From NCBI GenBank assembly GCA_015179045.1, contig WHUZ01000072.1, forward strand, positions 186,001 through 250,000: a stretch of 64,000 nt of DNA, read 5' to 3'. This document shows positions 23,419 through 35,467 of this stretch, piece after piece. Below the pieces are notes generated by a model. The model saw only the letters and a list, made by a program, of their open reading frames with translations. It did no database searches and was not told the origin of the DNA. The translations under genes and the position numbers were made by a program. Positions within the stretch are counted from its first letter, which is position 1. The number at the start of each line of letters is the position of its first letter. The DNA comes from Kalaharituber pfeilii (Eukaryota; Ascomycota; Pezizomycetes; Pezizales; Pezizaceae).

Positions 23419-24274
23419 ACCGCCCGATCACACTGTCACACTCTACACCTCCTAGCCTAGCTGTCAACTTGCATATATCTATTGCATCAGTCGCACACAA
23501 CATAAAACCAAGTAGTAAAGGGGTATTGCATAAGAGATGTACTAGTACATGCCCTATTCCATTTTTAGTTAGCTGATTTCCATTTTTAGCTAGACTACTA
23601 TATACTATACTATATTTAGTGATTACTAAAGGGCGACATTTATGACCCCTCTCCATATAAAATTCCTGATCTTTAACTCTATGAAACACTATAACAAAAA
23701 ATCAAATAAATAGATAGCGCTTCGTAACTTTATTCTTCATTGTCTGATCTATCATATTACGACACGAAACTAATTTTATCTAATTATTTTAGTTGCGTTC
23801 TAGAGCATTGAAGTTGGGGTGCAATTTACTCCGCGTACAGATGTCCCCAACCATATGAATTGTTTGAGAGCTGGCGGCTTAGTACCAACACCTTGTAACA
23901 CATTACTTGGCGATTAATCAACAGATTTTTTTCGCTTTTCCTTCCTCCTTTGAGTTAATCTTTTGCCAAGCCCCTTGCAACTTTCCTATTTATATCTTAC
24001 AGTATTGCGTTGCATTACTCAAACTAGTGATTAGGGGAAATGTGCCAAGACTAGCTGACTAAACGCGAGCACTAGTACTCGCGATACGTTAATGTTTTTG
24101 TTCTGAGGAACAGGTATGCCGCTTACCTCCTCACCAAAGCTGGGATCATGAAATCCCTTTCGAGAATCCAAACAGAATTGCCTATTCAGGAGATTTTTGC
24201 ATTCTTGGCACATAACATTTATCACTCTTCCCATACAAAATGTCATCTTTTATTTTCCTATTCACACGTGCAGT

Positions 24275-24300
24275 TTTTTTTTTTTTTTTTTTTTTTTTTT
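24275..24300. repeat. Poly(T) run
   Basis: Run of T of about 26 bases in an AT-rich spacer. It could be a retroposed poly(A) tail read on the minus strand, but no recognisable body lies next to it. Confidence 0.8.
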
Positions 24301-26255
24301 CCTGATCTCGTAGAATTGTTCGCAATAGCAAATACTATAGATTTAAAATTCCAGATCTATAGTTGTGGTGTTGTGGATACATAATTTGTCACCCCCATGA
24401 TTTGGTGTTGGTACTAACCTGCCGGCACCACATATGATACCAACAGTTTTTCTGCGGCCAAGTCACTATAAGCTCCAGCTCTCGTAGATTTATTTGGTGC
24501 TTCCGGATTGCATTCTATCCTGATTCCTGGCAGTCGTTCATGCTGTCTGCCTCATAAGGCTAGTCTGCCCCAATTCTTCAAACCACAAAATGTCATTTGA
24601 TAGTAAGTACGAGCACCATTTGCCATGACAAATTTAGGAATAGAAAGCTCTCATTCCTTTCTTACTTAGAAAGGAGATTTAACTGTCTCCTTCACTTATT
24701 CCATAACGACTCATGCGCACTCCCTAAGCTAATAAATAAAAGGCTCCATCACTTCCATTCTCGATTCCCGCGTTGCGTAAAGAGTACATGATAATCCCGG
24801 CAACCTTTATAACCCGCCCTTCTCCCTCTAATATATACCCAAACCGGGTTACGTGACGAAGGTATGTGACTCGAAGTTACCTGCATATTCATGCTACGCC
24901 ATTCAGCGTGTCTTCTGGAAACCACCCTGGATGCCACCCTCGCTTGAGAGCCTTTGCATAGGTCGATTTCTATCATCAGTACAAATATATACATTTTTAG
25001 CTTCCAGGAACCCCCTCGAAGCTTGTCAAGGGTATATGCTGGTATCAGATGATGATATCTAATGGTCAAGAGAGTTAGTGAACAGGTGTCTGTAACGAAA
25101 TAAGCTTATCCAATGGTACATTCCACTCACAGATTTTAAACTCAGTTTTTCTCGTGCTTACCCACATTAGAGGGGGCTTTGTGGCTTCGCTAATATACTC
25201 TTCCATGACTTGTATCGAGAGTTTCTCTGCATCCTCCTAGATCATAGCTTAAAAGGGAGTCTGTAAGTGGGAAGGCATTCTGTACATCGGGAATGTTAAG
25301 TAGTCTAGTGCTAAATCCTTTGCAGAGGCGTCTTTTGCGGTGTATTCTAGTTGTTGCAGAAATATTGCAGGAAAACCTCAATGCCGAGGCACTGTCAGAA
25401 ACTCATTAGTTCTGCGACTATGTATTACAGCCTTTTAAGGATGAACTTCGATAATTTAGCAAGACCGGAAAAAATCGGAGAAACCTTCTTTTGTGAGATT
25501 TGTGAATTCATGGTAAATTATAGGCGGAAGGCAATTCTGGAATGTTGTTAAGTTGAAACTGTTTTCGGTATCCTGAGAGTGGATATGAAGGGCTCAACTC
25601 AAATATTGGACTGTCGTTGGTATGTAACTGGACTGTCGTTACAAAGTACATGGCAACGAGTCGAGGTACTTCATCTAAATGTTAGTCGGCTCACTTTATA
25701 TCCCAGCAAGATACTTACAAGATCTATGGATCTTGATATTCAATGATCATTACATAAATCTATCTGGTGCCTTTTCCAAGTGATGGAACGTCTCATTTGC
25801 AGTCACAGAGTCTTTACCATGTGAAATGCCGATCAACAGGACCATTGTTGTAGCATCTACAGTGGCTTGGTAACCATCTCATCGTTTGACAGCTGGCCTC
25901 GGCAATGCAGGTGGTAAAAGAGAGTCGCAGTCTTGAACCAGTTCTAAGGCTTGGTCTACTGATCAAAATCAGGATTACGAAATACGGGCATAATTTTGGA
26001 CAAGTTTACAAGCACCATGCATCAGTACCAGGTACCTAGGAGCATGAGACTAGCTTGTACCTTTCATTCATAATTACTTCGAATTCGTGGTAACAAGCAA
26101 TGTTTGAATCTCTGCTGATAGCGTACCTAGCCAACACACAAAATAACTTGCTAGCATATGTTGGGTGAGCGCTTGGGTATATCCTGGGCAAAAAAGCATG
26201 CATGAGATCTTCACGGCTAGGTTTCTAATCTAAGCCTGGTCCATTGTAAAACGTT

Positions 26256-26320
26256 TGGCGGTGCCCGAGTGGCAGGTCCGTGTTAGTCTCGACGAGACTA
26301 GGCCCGTGTAAACAAATCTA
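26256..26320 (+). other. tRNA-like fragment with a perfect small hairpin
   Basis: GGCGGTGCCCGAGTGG looks like the 5' end and A box of an elongator tRNA. It is followed by AGTCTC-GAC-GAGACT, a perfect six-pair stem. There is no B box at proper spacing and no acceptor pairing, so it is not a functional tRNA. It could be a decayed tRNA or a SINE head. Confidence 0.3.
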
Positions 26321-27467
26321 CTGCAGCATCAGTACTGTACTTACAAGAGGTGGGAAATTGATGCGAGGCAAGAGGCCAATCTCTCACCGAGAGAAGCATC
26401 CCGGTGGCTGCGGCGCCCACTTCCTTCGAGACATGATGGGCATGAGGGTACTGTACTAGTACGGAGCTCAGCGGAGTCAAAGTGCGCTCGAGGTAGGGCC
26501 GTTGCTCTTATGGCGTTCAAATTATTCTCCCCTCGCCATTGGCCCTGTATCGCCTCTGCCGAGTTGCACCATGGATGGCAATGCCCCAGCATGCCTTGCG
26601 CTGCGCAACGCAATATGCTAGCATACCGATGCGGATCCTGGGCTGTCGTACCACGGCCCCGCCCGCTTGCTGCTCCATTATTTGCTCCGCATTCCCAAGT
26701 GCAAGTGCGAGGCTAGCATCGGTTGGCACCCACCGCCCACAGTGTGCACTGGAGGCGCAGGGAACAGAAGTATCTCGTGCCCGGGCTCTGTGGAGCAGAA
26801 AGCCCTCCCGTGAAGTCGACTGTGCTCCCAGCTAAACCGCCCGTTCGCTCGCGCCCTTTCTGTCTCAAGAGAGCACACGACAGGACTGCTCTGCGCTGCG
26901 CATCTCCGGCTGCTCTTGGTTTCGCTGCCGTGCGCCCATACCCATAACCTAACCCCGTACGCCAATCTGCTGGAGCTTGCACACGCCGTACTCCGTCCGT
27001 TCTGCCGCATTCTTGCGGTTTCGCTGAGCGTCGCAGGCCGCTGCGGCCACCGCGACTATCAAATGTACCAGGGCGCTTCCATCCCTCCCGCGCCACAGCA
27101 TCATCCTTGAAGCTTGCGACTTGCCCGTCGTCGAGGCTGTCTGCCCCTGTCTCCAGCAGCGAGCGACTGAAGTTCTGCAGCACGAGGCTGAACTGGCGAT
27201 CCCTCGCTCCATTGTCGCTGAACACCCACCTCCTTTCAGTAGAGCACTGTACTCGCTCTCGAGAAGCCCCTCTCTCTATCCCCAAGACCGACACCGCGCT
27301 CATATTTCTTTTTCTGGATCCTGCTCTCCGCTCGTTCTACCAAATTTTTTAGCTTGCTCGCGTGGTTTCCACCACAGTGGCAGTGGCGTACTTTTACACT
27401 GGGTTCTGGCTGCGGAACCTCGCACCAACACTTCTGCGGGCCTATGGTCTCGCCATCTTCCCCTCTT

Positions 27468-27493
27468 CCCCCCCCCCCCCCCCCCCCCCCCCC
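27468..27493 (+). repeat. C26 homopolymer just upstream of the BCK1-like start
   Basis: An uninterrupted C run about 155 bases before the ATG, probably in the 5' leader or core promoter. The plus strand is C-rich, that is, the coding strand. Confidence 0.85.
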
Positions 27494-27646
27494 AAATCCA
27501 TCCACCACCCCATTCAAGTTTCACCTGAACCATCGCTTCTATCAAGACATTTCTGATTCGATATCCCGTTAATGAGCGCTACTCTCTAAAACTACCCCTA
27601 CCCCGCCCCCCCTCCCTCGTTGCTAACCTCTGGATCATCTATCACA

Positions 27647-30600
27647 ATGGCTACCTACGGTACCTCAAATACAGCCTCGATGATGACCCGCCCACGAGCA
27701 CACACTCATACCAGCGCAGACTCTGGTTCTCCAGCAACTCTGATCCCTCCAAGCTTTCCCCTAGCTTCAAGACCGCCTGGTGCCGTCCGAACGCAAGGTC
27801 TTTCGCACGGCCATCCCGGTCAAAGAACTGTCTCAGCTTCCATGATGGATGGCGCAACTCGTGGCTTTATTCCCCCTTCACCTGGGATTGCGAGCTCGAT
27901 GGTGTCAATACCACCCCCACCACCGGGACTACCTAACGGTGTTCCTCCTCCGCCGCCGCTGAAAGATCACCCAGCACATTCTCAGAACTGGAATTCCTGG
28001 GGTAAGGCTCACGGGCCACAATGGACTCAAGGGTCACTTTACCAACAACCGGCAGCATCACAATCGCAACAGCACCTGCAGGCGCCTGCAACGACCTATA
28101 TTCCGCACCAAACCACCACGACCCACCATAGTCCGGCAATCTATTCCAATAACAATGGACATCAACTTGCTAACCAGCGGCCTCAGGACCTGGACCTCTC
28201 CTCTGAGCGTAGCTACCGGCAAGAGAGTGACAATGAGTTTCTGGTAAACCCACGTACAATTCTTGCAGCAAACCAAAATCAAACGGCAACAATTAGTCGA
28301 TTGAACTTGAACCCACTGTCATCACCCTCAGCTCTTTCTCCCGAGCTTTTCTGGACCCTTAATAATGTAGTCGCCTGGCTTGAGCGTAATGGATTTTCGA
28401 AAGAATGGCAGGATGCATTTCGTAATCTTAAAATTCATGGGATGGAATTCTTGGAGCTTGGCCAGCGGCTCTCACCAAACCTTCAGCAGTCAATTCTTCT
28501 TGAAGTAAATAGGCTATATGGCCCAAACGGTGACCTGGAAAGGGAGAATAACTCATTAAAGAGAATCATGAGCCTAGTGCGAGACATCATCAATCTTGGA
28601 GGGGCAACAGCACTTAATTCTGGGCCCATGTCCCCAGCATACGCCGAGGAGGGATTTGGAAAAGGGTTTTTGAAAGGGTCGGGCCGGCAGGCTAAGACCA
28701 ATGCAACTCGGCGGGCCACGCTCTCAGAGATGTACGACAATCCGGGGGGTCAAAGCGATCCGCGTGCTAGCGCCGAGCTTCGAACGGCATCTGATCAGCA
28801 AGTGCCTGTGAGAAGGTCTGAGTACGCGAAGTCGGCGCTGGGGGGTGTGAACACTGTTAGAGGGGCATCCCCGTCTAATTCAGGGTCAAATCTTCATCAA
28901 GGGGGTGGCCACTATGGGCCTTATGTCCCGCCGTCATCACGTCCTAATAATATTCAGGAGTCCCCGCAAAATTCACCTTCACCATCGTTCCAGACCATGC
29001 CAGGCCGACATACGAAATCCAATTCTCAAGAGTCAATTGCCTCATCTGTAGCATACAAAGAAGGGTCTCGATGGGGCGTCGGTGATACAAGTCAGAAAGG
29101 GAAAGATGCAAAAGTAAGAAATACCGGAAGGCCTACAACAGGTCATTCAAGCGACAAGGACTCTGGATCCAAGTTTAGTAGTGGGAAAGTCATGGGATTT
29201 TTTTCACGACGAAATAAAACTCGTGATGATGACTTTCATGTATGCGTTTGTCCAGTTATTGCTGAGGTGAATATGCTTGACTGACTTTATTCCTAGGATG
29301 ATGTCGACTCACCCACCAGCCCTTCATACAGGCCACCACCCTTACCATTTATTCACGAGAACAATCAAAGCGATTCATCGATTGCGACGGCGTCCACCGT
29401 ATCAGAGCAGGAGAGAACATTGAGGAGAATTCCAGGGCGGCAAGTATCAACTAATGGACTGCAGGAAAAGGGACCATTGCGGGTCTTTGCGACATCTAAT
29501 CTCAAACTATTCGCCCTCGTCGATCTTACAGAATCTGACAATGCAGATGCTATCCGCAAAGCGCTTTGTTTCTCGTTGAATATTCAGGAGTGGGACTCCG
29601 CTTCCATATATCATACAGAAGCTGGTCAGACGGAACATGGTATGACCGTACTCGCGCACAATGAAAGAGAAATAGGAAAACTGCTAACATAAATGCTCCT
29701 ATTCCAGAGGAATGCTTGACTGATCAAATGCTACTGGTGTCCCGCCAGCACGCCGACAGTAAAGCAACCCTCAAATTTTTTGTTCAGCCTCCAGCACCGA
29801 CTATGGCCCCGAGCAATCCAATCCAACAACAGCCTGCTGCAACAATACCCGTTTCTTATGACACTTCTCGGCCGTCATATCCATCAAATGGGCCTGTTGT
29901 GAGAAAGCCAATTGTAGCTCCAACTCTTGATAATCGCCGCCAGTCCCGTGCGCCTTCTGCAAATTTCAATTCACAATTGGCCTCTCAACCCGATTACCAA
30001 GTCAAACAAATTGAGAAAATAGTGGAAAAGAAGCAGGAACCACCTCCATCAGACTCACTGGATGAATTGCTTGGCAGATTGAATGATTTCAAGACTCGAC
30101 AGGATGCTGGAATGCCAGAAGGCCCAAAGATTGATGTTACAGCACCTCGAAGTCCAAAATCTGTTCCAAACCCGCCGAAACCATCTGTATTACCCTCACC
30201 CCAAGACCTCAATGCAGATGTAGAATCAATGTATTCTTCCAGCATCAACGCTTGGGAGCAGTACGATAGTGGGAGCTTAAAAGTTCGGATGAGATCCACT
30301 ACTGAGTCTTCGCCGATTGACTTCAATCCATCAGATCAAGATTCCACTGTTACAAGAGATGAACTATTTTTTGGACAGGTCAACAGCATGGTTCCAGATT
30401 CTGATCGACAAGCATCCACCATCAAAGTGACTTTAGACAGTTATAAACAAAAGAGAGAGATGGAAATGGAACACAAGCGAAGAAAGGAGCAAAACACACG
30501 TTTGCAGCAACAGGCGATGGAGAGAGGGTTCATCAAGATCAATAGTCCAGAAAAGAAGGTGATTGATTTTGATAACCCGAGAGCTTCACCGTTTGAGGAC

Positions 30601-33386
30601 AAGTCATTTAATGATATGATTCCTCCACTTGTGCCTCAGCGCAAAGCACCTCCTCCTCCTCCTGATGCAATACACAGGAGTTCTATTGGTTCACTAACAA
30701 AGAAAGGGGGAGAGACGTTCTGGAGATCATATAAGGATTCTTCAGGTTATGTAGGGACAATTCCAAGAAAGAATAGTGTTGTCCGACGGCAGGAAGTGAG
30801 AGAGGCTACAGCAAGGAAAGCGGTACCATCACAGACTGAAGGGACAAACATTTTTACGCCACCTCATAGAATGTCAGTACAAGAGCAAGGACAGTTCAAT
30901 CTCCCGGGTGATAATGAGCAAGTGCTCCAGCAGATTATACCTCCGCGGAGCAGGGAAATGGCCTCTATTGATAGCATGTCTGGATCAGATAGTCCTCACA
31001 CTGGGGACGTTGGGTACACATGGGGACAGGAACAGCAACAGCAACAGCAACAGAAACAGCAACAGCAACAGCAACAGCAAAAGCAACAGCACGTGCATCA
31101 ACAGTTTACGATATCAGAGTATCATTCACAACCAGCTGCATCTCCGGGAGGTTTGGTTGTTTTACCAAATCAATCAGAGATGGGTTCGTCGGCGCCAGTC
31201 AGTCCGGATGGTGCCTTGCATCAAAGAGGCGGGTTTGCAGATGTGTCTTTTGCAGAGGGCGAAATTACCTTCACACAACCATCGCAGGAGGAAGTCGAGG
31301 ACGAAAGTGATGAAGATGAGGGGCTATTCGCAGTTCCTCTTGCTGGTAGAAGTCCAAGAGGGAACGTTAAGGAAGAGTTGCCATCACCGCAAGCACAGAA
31401 CAGTTCAGGTAGCAGAAATAATTCCGGAAGGCCGACTTTAACTGTATCAACGACACCTCCCACGGCCTCTGCTATTGGTAGTAGCGGTACAGGCTCCACG
31501 CCTTCTTCACTAAAACATACCGAGTTTTATGAAGGCGACGATAAACGAGCGATTTTTTCCCCTGCGGGCGTTATTCCATCGCCAAGATCTGCAGGCCCCT
31601 CTGTCAATTCGCCTGCGGATTATACCATGGACCGCCCAACTTCCTTCATCGACAATGATTGGGCTTCACGTCCTGCTCCAGAAACACTTATCGACCATCT
31701 TGACGAGCTTTTCCCTAAAGTCGATTTGGATCAACCAATTATTGATGATGCTATAACCTCACCCCCTCCATCACCTTATGAGAAACCACAATACGCCATG
31801 TCTAGCTCCGCATTACCGATGCCAGGTGATGACATGCCTGTGGTAGGTGTGCTGAGGGAAGAGGATGAGGATAACAATAATTTCAATACCTCACCGCCGC
31901 CATTACCAGTGACAGAAAAGGTTTCATTACATGCACCGAGACCACCAACCGTTGCGCAACGTAACATGAATCGCTCATCTGGTGGTTTAGGACGAATGAA
32001 ATCCATCAGAGAGGTCGCAAGAGGGGCCAATGAGCGCGGCAGGCGACTGGCTCAGCAGCAACCGACTGAAAATAACGCTGGACCAGTGGTACCCAACAAG
32101 CAAGACATGCTGAGACGCAAGAGCACGAAGTTATTTGGTGCGCGTCTTATAGAGGTCAAGCCTGGGCAAGGTAGGAGGGCAATGCAGCAGATGCAAATGC
32201 ACGACCCCCCACCACAATCGCAATGGCCGAAACGACAAGGTTGGTATAGTATCTTTCTTTCCTCGAATTAATTACTAACTTGTAAAATTAGCGACGTTCA
32301 AATGGTTTAAGGGACCGCTTATCGGCAAGGGTACATATGGACGTGTATACTTGGGCATGAACGCCACAACTGGAGAGTTCTTGGCTGTCAAGCAAGTCGA
32401 AGTCAACAAGCATGCCTCCAACGGCGACAGTGAGCTACTGAAAGAGATGATCGCGGCCCTCAACCAGGAGATTGAGACAATGCAGCATCTCGACCACATC
32501 AACATTGTGCAGTACCTTGGATGCGAGCGCAAAGAAATGTCAATTAGTATCTTCTTGGAGTACATTCCTGGTGGATCTATTGGAAGTTGCTTGAGGAAGC
32601 ACGGGAAGTTTGAGGAGCCCATTGTGAGGAGTCTGACAAGACAGACGCTGTGTGGCCTGGAGTATCTCCATAGGGAGGGGATCTTGCATCGGGACCTTAA
32701 GGCGGACAACATTTTATTGGATAGGACTGGTACTTGTAAGATTTCTGATTTTGGTATCTCCAAGAAGAGCGGTGGGTTCCCTCTTGCTACATCTGTTTTA
32801 TGTCCCTGTGTCTCGTTCAGAGTAACTAACATAATTTGCTCCCATAGAAAACATCTACGGCAATGACCCTGGCAACTCCATGCAAGGCTCCGTCTTCTGG
32901 ATGGCACCTGAAGTCATCCGTCCAGAAGGCCAAGGCTACAGCGCAAAGATTGATATTTGGTCACTCGGGTGCGTAGTGCTGGAGATGTTTGCAGGGCGTC
33001 GTCCGTGGTCCAAGGAAGAGGCGATCGGCGCGATATATAAGCTTGGAAGCGAGCGAAAACCGCCGCCGATTCCGGACGATGTGTCACCCTATATTAGTCC
33101 AGCAGCGATTGCGTTTTTGGCGGATTGTCATACAATGTACGTTTCCTCCCCGTTCCAACAAGGACAGAAAAGGACTATGGAGATTTTGTGACGTTCGGAC
33201 GGGAATACTGATGCAGCAGGTAATACTTATAGTTCACCAGCCGAGCGTCCGACGGCACGAACGCTACTCGATGAACACCCGTTCTGCGCCTTCGACCCGG
33301 ATTTCGACTTTACAAAGACGCGTCTATATGAATTAGTGCAGGATAAGAAGGAGAAGCCGGTGCCGGTACCGTTGCATTATCAGTAG
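27647..33386 (+). CDS. bck1: BCK1-like MAPKKK of the cell-wall integrity pathway (SAM, RA-like, kinase)
   Basis: MAP kinase kinase kinase that in related fungi sits between protein kinase C and the Mkk/Slt2-type kinases. Exons: 27647-29239, 29297-29639, 29708-32239, 32292-32771, 32848-33136, 33233-33386; total 1,796 residues. A SAM domain spans about 230-297 (VVAWLERNGFSKEWQDAF). A Ras-association-like segment follows near 588-670 (LRVFATSNLKLFALVDL). The long middle is disordered, with a Gln-rich run near 1085-1108. The kinase domain is C-terminal (about 1493-1775), with GKGTYGRV, AVKQVEV, HRDLKADN, DFG, then GSVFWMAPE and DIWSLGC, so all catalytic residues are present. A TTG nine codons upstream is in frame; the ATG at 27647 is chosen. 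Intron 3 uses a GTTGGT donor. The kinase ends at LHYQ. A pyrimidine- and T-rich 3' flank follows. Confidence 0.96.
31027..31095 (+). repeat. CAACAG repeat coding for polyglutamine
   Basis: CAG/CAA codons interrupted by AAA (Lys) give a Gln-rich run in the disordered linker of the MAPKKK. Its length probably varies between strains. Confidence 0.9.
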
Positions 33387-35467
33387 TGCGTAGATGATTG
33401 TTGGAGATGAATAAGATTGTAGGACAGTATAGGGTTTGGGTGTGCATTTTCTTTCTTTTTCTTTCTTTTTCTCATTTTCTTTCTTTCTTTCCTTTTTTTC
33501 CTTCTTCCTTTCTCATGTGTGTGCGTGTGTGCGTTTGTGCGTATGGGTTCGTGTATTTTGCTTTCTGGGTTTTGGGAGCGTTTGAGAGTAGGGCGGAGTA
33601 AAGGAGGGATATGTGGGGTTTTGGATTAAACGGTGCCGAGTCAAGTTGGGAAAAAAAAAAAAAAAAAAAGAATGTATATCCATTGTTTTTTCTTTTTCAA
33701 TTTGCTTTGTGTTTGTGTGTTGTTTTTAAGTATTGTTTTGTTCGTTTTACTTTCGAGTTTTTATCTTATTTTATTTTCTCAGTTTAGTGTGTGGAAATTT
33801 GGATTTTTGAATCTATAAGGGTGTGTGGGCGTAGGTGAGTGAGTACGAGAGATGTTGAAGCTTGGAGGTTTTCGATTGAGTATCTCTAAGGATGATATAC
33901 ATGTTTAGCACCACATATCTGAATATATGTATGCGCACTACATTCTGTATCTGTCTTTGTTTTGTGTCGAGCTGTGTTTTGTATATCTTTTATCTTTTCT
34001 CTTTTCCGAAGAAGGTTTTTAATTATTATTTTTTTCCCCCTCTTTCTTATGGAAAGGTTAAAGTTATGTGCACGTTGAGTTGAAGTTATGAAGGGTTTTG
34101 TTGAGTGTGTTGTTTGTTTGAATTATAATCTTTATATTATTTATGGTTTTATATATTTATCGTACATGAAAAAAAATTGTCCATCAGATATAAATTTGTG
34201 TAAATGGTTGTTGACAGGTACAGTTACTCCAGTGTCGAACCAGCTGATCTCAAGGTAACTCTAGCTCATGTTCAATTACCCTCAACCTCCTGCCCCGCTC
34301 ACCCACTATCGTACCAACTGTGGATTATAATGCCCGATGTTTTGCATAGAGGTTTTGTTGTACGAATGGCGATTAATACGTTGGGAGTGAGGATGTCGTC
34401 GGAGTTGAGTTGGGTTGGGTCGTACTAATATAGCGACGTAGTTGATGCATGTACTCTACTCGAATTAGCCTTAATTACCTAGCATATTGACCAGATCCGC
34501 CCTAGTATCGGAACAAAGGGTTCAACCGATGATCGGGGGTATGTCGTTCAGGCAGTTTTGCAGAACATCATTTATAGAATCAGATAAGATACAAAGCTTT
34601 GCGGACGGGGAAAAAAAAAAAGGGAAAAAAAAAAAACTTATCAGATTCTCGAATGCATTTAAATTCAGACCTCGCTATACCGGACAGCCAATTATCTGCC
34701 CTGTTGCGTCCGGTACCGGAGACGCAGGAAGTTGAGTGAGACATACAATCAGATAAGGCGAATGCCCTAATACTCCAAGTATACTACAAGTATTTATGAT
34801 ATGCATGTTGTTGAAACCAAGTCTAGCTGCCTATGCTAGTACTTAATTGACAGCCAAAAAGTACCAAAGATCTGATGAAGGTACATTATATATGGCCTGC
34901 AAGCCCTCCCTCGACAATAACTTCATCGCAACAAAAATCAAGAACCAGCCATCCATTTTTTTTTTTTTTTTTTTTTTCTTTTTTTTTTTTCTTTTCGTTT
35001 TTGTCACATTACATACACGCTGCCCACTGATATTCCTGGGGTAAAGTTCCCAGCTTTTCCAGTCCCCATTCCCATGTGCACGCGTGGAGTGATATGTAAT
35101 ATCATCATAACTAGTTTAGAATAATACCCTTCGAGGGCCAAGGGGCGGAAAGCCTCCTCAGTACAGTACCCAGTACTTTCACACTCGAACCGGGTCAGAA
35201 GACCAATGTAAAAAAGGAAAGAAAAAGGAACACGTGTGAGAGTAAAAGGATGGTGCCTAAAAGTCCATATGAATGGGGGGAAAAAAGAAAGGAAAGGAAA
35301 GAAAGGAAAGAAAGGAAAAATACATAATAACCCCTATACCCCATCCCATACACAATCCCCCACCAATATAGCAGAGAAAGAAAAACACTAGAAGGAATAT
35401 GAAAGACAAGGTTCACCAATTTCAAAATCTGAATCCCAATCGCTTTTTCCCAACCCCAGTCTCCTCA
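33387..35467. other. Convergent spacer between BCK1-like and SRO7-like genes
   Basis: Both neighbours end here, so it holds two 3' UTRs. The first kilobase is T-rich with TTTC repeats (33450-33505). A T-rich run lies at 34957-34990 and GAAA repeats at 35280-35320. A mariner/pogo-like end motif is at 34665. No coding sequence was recognised. Confidence 0.6.
34661..34735 (+). mobile_element. Possible pogo/mariner-type terminal repeat remnant
   Basis: TTCAGACCTCGCTATACCGG, then GACAGCC and a GTCCGGTACCGGA palindrome. It shares TCAGACCTYGCTATA with the 13765-13784 site, in opposite orientation. No transposase and no partner end were seen nearby. Confidence 0.35.

Larger units (their letters stand above)
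22924..27646. other. Intergenic: divergent SPT10-like/BCK1-like spacer
   Basis: The two flanking genes are divergent, so both promoters lie here. No gene was recognised in 4.7 kb. Contents are a CTGCTGCTACTG-type minisatellite (23298-23418), a T26 run (24275-24300), an AT-rich middle, a tRNA-like scrap near 26258-26315, a GC-rich island from about 26380 to 27450, and a C26 run at 27468-27493 in the probable BCK1 leader. Overlapping frames on both strands in 26300-27500 reflect GC content, not genes. Confidence 0.55.

Noticed and set aside
23185..23460. Leu- or Thr/Ala-rich coding frames
   Set aside because: They are the triplet-based minisatellite read through; no neighbouring exon fits.
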